Shown piece by piece: positions 56,129-64,000 of a DNA stretch of 64,000 nucleotides; positions within the stretch are counted from its first letter, which is position 1, and each line of letters begins with the position of its first letter. Made by a program: the position numbers and the translations under genes. The notes beneath the pieces were generated by a model. The model was given only the letters and a program-made list of their open reading frames with translations. It was not told the DNA's origin and did no database searches. Origin of the DNA: Dirofilaria immitis (lineage: Eukaryota > Nematoda > Chromadorea > Rhabditida > Onchocercidae); assembly GCA_024305405.1 (NCBI GenBank), contig JAKNDB010000107.1, positions 3,348,001-3,412,000 of the forward strand, read 5' to 3'.

Positions 56129-58740
56129 TTATAACTTATAAAATTTATTGGAAGACAAATGAAGAAATGTCGCTGGAATTTTCAAAAAGCTTGGTATTAA
56201 TTTCGCTGTTCCCGTAAATCCAAAAAATCCAAAGCAGCACTTACACACCTCATATTCGAAGGAATTTTTCCTGTAAAAGGAAATAATAATATGAAAATAT
56301 TTCCGCATATTATTCAACATAACATAATGTACTTTGATTACTTGTAATGAAAATCGTAGTTGAAGAATGCGAACAAAATTAAGAAAACTCCAAGCATTTG
56401 TACTTCCAAAGCATATGTCTACAGACAATTTCAAACAATCAAATCTAATGGCGGTAGTAAACAAACAACTAACCATCATTATCAAGAAACATATATTCGT
56501 TACACAGATCACCCGTTAAAAGTATGGATCCAGTTTTCCTAAGCATCCGATCATCACAAGCCAGGCAAGCTACACTTCGTCCAACAAATTCAGGAGTCTC
56601 TCCCTTTTCAACCATACGTTCTATTTGAGCCTGCAAATATTTAACCAATTTTTTTTTTTTGTAAGAAAAACAAATCATGTATGATCATACCATACGTCAT
56701 CACTTTTGAGGTGAAGTTCGAATAGTGACAATAACTGGTTTCAAAACATGATGATGATGAATAATATATTCAGGTGAAATGTGCCTAGAGAAATGTAAGA
56801 AACATTAGAATATAAAAAAGATTGTACTCAACTGTAGATGCGTTATCTAAAAATGCAAAATGGTTAATTCTAAATCGCAAAATATTCTACTGAATAAGAT
56901 ACCTGAGGCATCTTTGTAAGCTTGCTCAACATTCCAGACTTTAACCAATCATATGATTTTTCAGTTTTCACTGTTCCAGGCCATAATGATACCACTGTTA
57001 CTTTATAATCCTTTAGCTCTTCGGCCATATCCGCGGACATCCTGTCTACCTAAATTTTTCGAAAAATCCTTGCATGTTCACTGTTTTCAATAAGACGATA
57101 CCAATAAGTGATAAAATAAACAGCAAATTCTTCAGAACAGTGGTTCATAACAAATCGGTAGAATTCTCAATAAAAAAACTTAAGACTCGTACTAGCACTG
57201 ACAGTTCAAGTAGTGATGATTCGGGCACCTACAGGTAATAGTCCGAACCTCCAATACACAAACTCTATTGCACGACTAGAAATTTCAAACTGAAATTGGA
57301 TGAACTGTCTTTCAACATTATTAGTTAATATACATTGAGTATTCACATACGTAAAGCTATCAAATATTATTTCAAGCAAAGAACCTACAGCGGCTTTACC
57401 CACTCCGTAGGGTACATTGAAAAAGTAGCGTATGCCAGCCGCTGAACTGATATTTACAATTAAACCCTTCTGGCGTGGAACCATCATGCGTGAAGCTAAT
57501 ACTGAGCAAATATAAACGTTACGTAAACCAACACGATTTATTTCATCCCAAAACGATGGTTGACACTCAAAGAATTTTTTTCCGATATTATTTTCCATTG
57601 CCTGCGAAATGAAGTATTCTGAGAAAAACACTGTTAAAATAATAGATAAAAAGTTTCGTATTTTTCAAAATATTTATTCATGACTCGATTTAGATTTCCT
57701 GGGGTAAAAAAGGTCAATTCAGCGATAAACAAATCAAATTATGAATAAATATTGTTCATACAAATAATATCAACATTAATTATAAGTAATCTTTGTAATG
57801 TCCTAATCAATTTCGGGCCTTTTAAAGTCTTAATCAATTTAGAGCCTGAGGCAAACGTGTAATCTGGAACACTTTAATTTCAATTTTACAAAAGTAGAAA
57901 TCTATAAAAGAAAAATAAGTAACATACGGCTATTCCAGGAGCTGTTTCTTACTAAGCAAAAAGAAGAAAGAACCTGGATTCGCATGCAAAATTAATACAG
58001 ATGAAAAGTAATTTGAACGATCATTTCCTAAAACTTCAATTGATTCGCTATATCTTTTCATTTAATACTTCCGACAATAACATACATTGGCTCCTGAAAA
58101 GGCATTATTGACTAGCACATCCAATCGACCGTTCTCATCTTTCGCAATTCTTTGGAAAAGCTCTTTAACTTCATCATCCTTATTGTGATCGCAGTATACT
58201 GCAACAGCTTTACCACCTCTGCTTGAAATTTCTGAAAATGTTATGATTTTTTTGCGAAAGTCATAAGTACAAAGGATAATTTACTTACTTTCCAAGTTAT
58301 AGTTCATTTGCTAAGTGTCGTCTGTAATTTGAAGATTATAATTTGTTTATCGCATCATCTTTAGAGGGCAATACTTGTTGCGGCTTATGAAATCATTTAA
58401 AGAATGCGTATGTTAATTACATGATAAAAAGCTTATTTAAAAATGAGGAAAATTGGAAATTTTCTCTGCGAGCTCCTTTGCAAACAAGGCAGGAATAACA
58501 GTATTGTAAAGAAAATTATGATTTTGTTGGAAGCGAATAGGATAAAATCTGACCATTTGTGGTATCATGCAAAGTAGGTATGCCGGGATTTGAATTCGGT
58601 TTCCGTCCTGAAACATATACCTTAGCACCAGCTTGAGCAAGTTGCAGTGCGATACCTCTACCAACACCCCGCGCACCACCAGTTACCAACGCTACCTGTC
58701 CATCCAATGGTTTTATTTCTTTCGATGTTTTATGCGAAGC
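56129..58740 (-). CDS. DHRS1: DHRS1-type short-chain dehydrogenase/reductase (5' end unresolved)
   Basis: Minus-strand exons: 58740-58554, 58231-58086, 57601-57389, 57049-56903, 56630-56474, 56270-56129; phases agree throughout. It is a Rossmann-fold oxidoreductase of the DHRS1 group: TGGARGVGRG nucleotide-binding motif, LDVLVNNAF, the catalytic serine in NISSAAG, and YGVGK (YxxxK). DHRS1 traits include FWDEINRVGLRNVYICS, VSLWPGTVKTE and a C-terminal LIPSFLKIP near the end, where the mammalian protein has a similar hydrophobic tail. It would reduce or oxidise small carbonyl or alcohol substrates with NAD(P); human DHRS1 is microsomal, and the substrate here is unknown. Oddities: the last exon keeps the family C-terminus only if A6 at 56222-56227 is one base short. 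The first recognised exon has no ATG, so a further 5' exon must exist, possibly the one at 59119-59286. Confidence 0.85.
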
Positions 58741-59070
58741 CTGAAATAATATCAACTAAATCAATTTCATAAATTATTTGCAACTTAATTTGAATTTAAA
58801 AAAATAAAATTATCTAATACACACAATAAATCAGATAGGTTGACAAGTTTATCAAGACTAAATATCTATTTATCCATTACATGCTTAATTAAATTCTGCC
58901 CCGGCTGCATTACGTCATCTCTACAATACACTGATCTTATGATGCATACGTGAAAAGATTAGACAATGATACTCCAAACTTCCTCAAATTTGTTCCTAAA
59001 AACTCATATAATTACGTGAGCAATAATCTAATAAATCAATAATTGAATGACTTCGCGTGGATCCTTATAT

Positions 59071-59286
59071 TTAACCTAACAAATAACGACCTATCGCATC
59101 ATCCGCTGATACTTTTACATGGTTTTGTCTAAGTCTTGCATTTAAAAAAATTGGAAAGAAAGCAACCCAAACTATTGAATGTCGAAGATAACTGGGAAGC
59201 GAAGAAAATACTTTTGCAGGACGCAATCGACGACCCAATAACCACATCCCAACCAATAATAGTGATTTATAGCGAATTGGACGGGA
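59071..59286 (-). CDS. Candidate N-terminal exon with a membrane segment
   Basis: An exon-like open frame on the minus strand begins after a TTGTTTAG acceptor (59286) and contains an ATG at 59247 (MWLLGRRLRPAKVFSSLPSY), then a hydrophobic segment (SIVWVAFFPIF). A donor at 59119 (CAT then GTAAAA) would join it in phase to the first recognised exon of the dehydrogenase, giving that protein a membrane-anchored N-terminus. Unspliced, the frame ends at 59071. It might instead be an exon of an unrelated gene; I do not recognise it. Confidence 0.35.
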   Translation of the reverse strand, partial: SRPIRYKSLLLVGMWLLGRRLRPAKVFSSLPSYLRHSIVWVAFFPIFLNARLRQNHVKVSADDAIGRYLLG

Positions 59287-59330
59287 CTAAACAAGATTTT
59301 TTATGAAATGGTGGACTTTGATAACCTAAG

Positions 59331-59424
59331 TCAAATAGAAGTTCTGGAGAGGATTTTAGCAACCGAGGTAAAGTAGAAGTCTTGAAGAATGGATTCTGAC
59401 AACCGAAATCGAGTAGAAATCTTT
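59331..59424. repeat. Diverged tandem repeat of about 39 bp
   Basis: Two and a half copies of a unit built around GTAGAAGTCTTGAAGA...CAACCGA. Divergence is high, so the array is old. Confidence 0.6.
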
Positions 59425-60347
59425 TTGTGACGAACGTTAGACTTTACAAGAATTCGCATAGCGATCCTGGAGACTTCTAACTTCATATAAGTATTCTCTC
59501 GTGCAATGATCGCAATGCTAAAATTCTACTAGACATCCAGATTCCAATTTCCCCCACAAATGAAGCGCGAAAAATACTGGGATGACGATGGTTTCACTAT
59601 CTCCGTCCTTAATGATTAATCTTTATTTCATTATTGTCAAGCACAGAATAAGCAAAAGCTGTCGATATGAATTTCATAAGGAAGTACAATTATTACTCAC
59701 TACATCAATAAAACAAAAATTTAAAAGCAATTTCTAATTGATTAATGGCAATTTCCAACATATGCTTCGATTATTATGTAAAATTTTTGTATTTAATCAA
59801 TGAGTATACCATTTTTAACTGAACTGGTCGATAAAAGATAATCATTCCTCGTAGGAGTTTGTCTATGAAAATTAGAAATAAAAAAATCTTCTTTACATGA
59901 ATTAAAAAACATATGAATTAAACAGACAAACATTAAAAAAGTGATGGAAAGGATTGAACATTACTACTAAAACAAAATATAAAAGTAGAAAAAAAAATCA
60001 CATGTTTAAACGATAGCAAGCACGATGATAAAGTCTTCCGAAGTAATAAATGCAATAAACACTGGGAAAATTTGCAAGCTAAAACGTGCAAAATAAATTA
60101 TCCAGAAATAACCCGAAGGATCTGTACTGTACAACATATTTCAAATATTTCGTTTGCATACTTATGTTGGAGATTTTTTCCAATTCGATGATAATAGCTT
60201 TTAAATGTTATCCTTCATTGGTCCTCCGCGATAAACTTAGAACCGCCGTTTGGAAAGAAGCAACTGCTTGAGAAAAAGAAAGCAACTGTTCACTGCTAAA
60301 TTTTCTTATCGGGCAAACACCTGAAACACTACGATGTAAAAATTTGT

Positions 60348-60539
60348 TTAAATTTTTGAGCTTTTCAAACTGTTCCCCATCAACTTATATAATTCTAATA
60401 AAAACAATCCCCTCATTTTATGGAAAGCAGCATTATCAAGAATTATAGTTTGGCCAGGCTTTAAAATTGACGTCAAGAACTGTTCAAACCAAGTTTCAAA
60501 GACACCCTTGAGATGCTTTGGTATGATGAGATGGTCCCA
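60348..60539 (-). mobile_element. Degenerate IS630/Tc1-mariner-type transposase fragment
   Basis: A 63-codon minus-strand frame reads HLKGVFETWFEQFLTSILKP followed by GQTIILDNAAFHK. The core LDNAxFHK with an upstream W..xFLxxxLKPGQ is the second catalytic aspartate region of DDE transposases of the IS630/Tc1-mariner superfamily. The usual downstream LPPYSPDLNPIE block is not readable, the frame ends at 60348, and no terminal repeats were found. It is a dead fragment, lying between the dehydrogenase and RIF1. It may come from an old nematode element or from inserted endosymbiont DNA. Confidence 0.55.
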
Positions 60540-60695
60540 TGAAAAAAAAAATATATAAATGCCGAGAAAAAAGATTTCTGAATAAATTTTAACAAAAGGT
60601 TTATTTTCAAGTTAGTAGTATTAAGTGTTATTGTCTAGTGTTATGTTCTCATGAATCGAAATTAACATAGGATTCATCAAAAACATTGTAATATA

Positions 60696-63600
60696 TTAAA
60701 CACTATTAGCGAAGATACCTGCTATTGCCGAAACAACCGAATCTTCAAGGAATATGCGATAAGCGTTTCTGAGAGAATCATCAACATCATGCAGTTCACA
60801 TTCGCCTCCATCGTGGTTAATATTACCTTTCATATTGTTATCTCCATTTGATTTCAATTCACTATTTTCGATATTCCCCTTTTCGGTAACCGCATAGCAA
60901 AGATCTCTTTTTCACTGTCATGTTCTGACAAGGATGAAGGATCTACACAATTTTCTGTATCGTCTTTCTCGCATGTGATCATTGTTATTGGACCTTCAAC
61001 ACTCATTGATTTTTGACCTTTTACGAATGAATAAAGAAGACTCACCTAAGAACTAAACAATTAAAAAAATGAATTACAAATCATTGTATCTTGGATATAC
61101 GTGGACCATTTTACAAATCTATGAGCCGCCAAATACTTTGAAAATAGTTAATTCATTATCACATTAAATTTCTGAGGTAGAATATCACAGTTGAACGATG
61201 AAAAGAACCTAATACTGGTTTACTAAATTTCCACTTACATCTAAAAGAATAATATGTGTTACCACTTCAAACATGTTAGATAATTTGGAATAGCTATGCC
61301 ATTCTGCAAAGGCAATCACTAGAAACAGATTCCTCGAGGACAAATTCCTTCAAAATGCATGAAAAATTCAATAATATGAAATCTAAACAAGTAAATGAAC
61401 GATAAAAACAATAACCTTCTTGGATCTTTTGTCTAATTTCGAATGATGACATAATTTGATTGGTTTTCAAATCCGGTTCTTTAATGAAAGATTAATTGTT
61501 TCTCCTTTGATAGAACATGGTGTGAATCGTTCGGAACCTTTTTGGAACGGATTCATATAACTGTGTTTAGTTGAGGCTTTGCTAACTTCATTTTCTGGAA
61601 TTCCAGAGACTGTCTTATCTAAGGCTTCGGAAACACCAGCAATGCGAAGTTCTTGCTCTATCTTTGAAGAAAGTGTTTTCTGTTTGTCAATAGATTGGAA
61701 TACTTCATCGTCTTTTAAGTAATCAGCTGGCGAGTTTAATGAACGCTTCATGATTTTCTCTAGTTCAATGGCATCTTGCTTGCTCACCATATTTTTCTAT
61801 AACAAAACTCACATTTTTCAAAAAAAAAAAAAAGTTAAAGTCAACGCTGTAAGATGCATTGTGGAACAAAGTTCCGAAAAGCGAACATCTGTTAATTCCG
61901 TTCATTCAAGCATGGAATGAAAAACGAAAAATCTTTATAATCACATTAGCACCAATTCAGGATAAATTATCCTTCAGTGTATGTATCAAACTTGATAAGC
62001 TACAATTAATAGCTGACTTCATTTTTCATCTTCAACAAGGCTATACTAAAGGTAAGACTCGAGTCGAGCAATGTCAGTAATTTCTTTGGATAAATGTCTT
62101 CCCGACAACTCTTTATAACAAAAAAAAGAGAAAAGAAAGAAAACCTACCATCCTAAAATGATCCTCAAGCGCTCGCAAAAAACGACTTAGTTTCGGATCT
62201 CGAAATGGAAATGTTTCGATATCCTGTTCTGACATACAAGCTAGATCACCAACAGTCGTAACACCGCGTGATTTCATCAGAGATCGCAGAGCAAGGGAAC
62301 TAAAAGTGACAGTTCAAATTAACTAATCAAATCAGGAAATACTATTGCTTTAGCCTATGATGAAGATTGAAGTTACAATTAAAAAAAAAAAAATTATTAT
62401 ATCTGTTCGAAATCGCACCTCATTGTCGGAGCTAATTTGAGATATATCTGTGGTGGAATCAATTCTTGCGATTCGATTAGGGCAGGAAAAACTGCATTAG
62501 CAGGATTTTTGTTGGTAGGTAATATAGATCGCTTTGAAGGTGAAGTCGGTTCAGAGCGGTTATCGAGCTAAAAATGTTTACTAATTACGAAAAGAATTTC
62601 CGAAAATTAATTCCTTGTAATTCAAGACACTTTATTACTTGAAATAATAGAGTAAAATACATGATTTATCTTTAATTCTCCTCTGCCATTCATTTCATTA
62701 TACTATATATTCTTCTTTTGTTGAGTGAAATTTGAACAGAAGTATTTTGAAAAGCATCTCTTTTGAAGATTCAGATTTCGAAATTAATAAAATAAGATAC
62801 GAAACTAAGTTTGGAACTTAGAAATGAAAATAACATAAAAGTTACCGCTAATCCAGAAAACAACAAATTTCTAGACCGTCGAAAAATTTTTCTGCGTGGA
62901 GGACCGTAAATATCGTCATCGTCTAGGGTTGATGCATCGAAATGAACACGTTTGCACTTAAAAATATTTCATTACTCATCAACAAATCTAATCGGCTATT
63001 TAATGTAGCACAGCTCAGATTCATATATATACGTCTTAAAAGGACACATGATACTAATTGATAGATTATATTGCCAATTCATTAGCTGCATCCATTCGTA
63101 GTGGCCATTTTATCACATATAAACAAAGCTATTCAGAAAAATGAAACCGGCAAAAATTCCTTTCCGATTGCCAGACCTTTTTAGTTTTATATGTTTTAAA
63201 TTCTTTTTCCGATTCTGAAATTACTTTTTTGCACTCGCTGAAAAGAATTTGATCGCCGGACAGGTCGTGCTTTTCCCACATTTTTTCAAAATGCTGTTTG
63301 GTGTTCTCATAGGTTCATCTACATTCTCCTTCGGACTTATATTTTCCAAATGTGATCTTGCGATTTCCTGCAATTAAAAAAATTTTTCTTCTGTAACATC
63401 TCGGAATTTTTAACACGAATTCAAAACCTGAATCCCTAGAACATTTAATGCCTAAATAGTTCTTTATAACCAAAACCTAATTCATAACAATTTGTAAAGA
63501 GATAAAAAATAATTATATCATCAAGAAAAAATAAAAGAAATTTAAAAAGCATAGGCTAAACGATTTCCGTAAACACAAAAACAAAAATCTTTAATTCCTG

Positions 63601-64000
63601 TGAGGCAAAATATGATAAAAAATTACTGGAGTTTTACATCTTATCGAAAGTGTCGATTTCTCCAAAGTTTTTGCTGCGCATCTTTCATATTCTCATCTGA
63701 TAAAATGGTTGTTAATTCACCACTGTCTTCTTCTTTGATACTGGTTTGGTTTTGAAGATCTAAAATGTCCAGTATTATTCCTTAAATTGCAAAAGTTCTA
63801 GAGAAACAGTAGTAAAACACCAACTTGTTCGTGAAGAAAAAAAACACCTACCTCCCCTTTTTACAAAAAACTCTCTAGCACCCGAAAATATAGAAATTAA
63901 AAAGCGAAATGAGACACAACACCCTAACCTGGATTATTTATCATCATATAGTAATTTATAGAGGACGAAGAACACAAATCAAACTTTTTAAGTCTTTGAT
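60696..64000 (-). CDS. RIF1: RIF1 C-terminal region (gene continues past the right edge)
   Basis: Nine minus-strand exons: 64000-63929 (partial), 63759-63627, 63367-63177, 62956-62846, 62567-62419, 62299-62149, 61796-61416, 61303-61239, 61045-60696; about 535 residues. RIF1 is a chromatin protein that brings PP1 phosphatase to late origins and DNA breaks. Diagnostic features in order: SILKK, a SILK-type PP1-docking motif (about 63284-63295); KRVHF, an RVxF docking motif (about 62943-62953); and the conserved C-terminal domain, VFPALIESQELIPPQIYLKL then RGVTTVGDLACMSEQDIETF and PFRDPKLSRFLRALEDHF. A further tail of about 265 residues follows the domain, with no family recognised. The N-terminal HEAT repeats lie outside the window. 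Four exons (63759-63627, 63367-63177, 61796-61416, 61045-60696) keep frame only if each lacks one base, three of them in T5-T6 runs. Identity is strong; the true coding sequence needs correction. Confidence 0.85.

Noticed and set aside
61859..62080. Plus-strand 73-codon frame
   Set aside because: It lies within a RIF1 intron on the opposite strand, has no splice or family support, and overlaps nothing conserved.

Overview
The window is nuclear DNA of an animal, most likely a nematode, and the style fits an AT-rich spirurid or filarial genome. The evidence is strong AT bias, short multi-exon genes with GT/AG introns whose acceptors read TTTCAG, several start codons lying just after a TTTCAG acceptor as expected for spliced-leader trans-splicing, and the gene set itself: a nematode-type receptor guanylate cyclase, a nematode-type globin and a Ly6-like secreted protein. 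No species assignment is possible by reading alone. There is no operon structure and no CRISPR.

Layout. 0.35-1.26 kb (+): a three-exon Ly6/three-finger protein. 6.6-7.3 kb (-), 20.2-21.0 kb (+) and 30.6-31.3 kb (+): three separate two-exon helix-loop-helix genes resembling the Id/Emc family, all with the same intron exactly at the end of helix 2. They sit in long, gene-poor, repeat-bearing DNA that also holds one tRNA-Val(CAC) at 24.95 kb. 37.9-38.3 kb (+): a decayed reading frame of unknown origin. 38.9-39.2 kb (+): a possible small gene. 39.4-46.6 kb (+): a receptor guanylate cyclase of about 21 exons. 47.7-49.9 kb (-): a globin with a long N-terminal extension, convergent with the cyclase. 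54.6-54.9 kb (-): a possible small secreted peptide. 56.1-58.7 kb (-): a DHRS1-type short-chain dehydrogenase. 60.35-60.54 kb (-): a DDE transposase remnant. 60.7-64.0 kb (-): the C-terminal part of RIF1, running off the right edge.

Themes. The three HLH genes probably arose by duplication. Two of them are followed, 0.8-0.9 kb downstream, by nearly the same paired E-box module, which suggests control by bHLH dimers that such proteins would antagonise. The cyclase keeps its guanine-selecting and transition-state residues but has replaced both metal-binding aspartates. RIF1 shows both PP1-docking motifs (SILK and RVxF) followed by its conserved C-terminal domain.

A caution on sequence quality: eight times in four genes the exon structure closes only if one base is missing from an A/T run. 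The direction is always a deficit, which points to a base-calling artefact rather than to real gene death. The globin also has an in-frame TGA that this does not explain.
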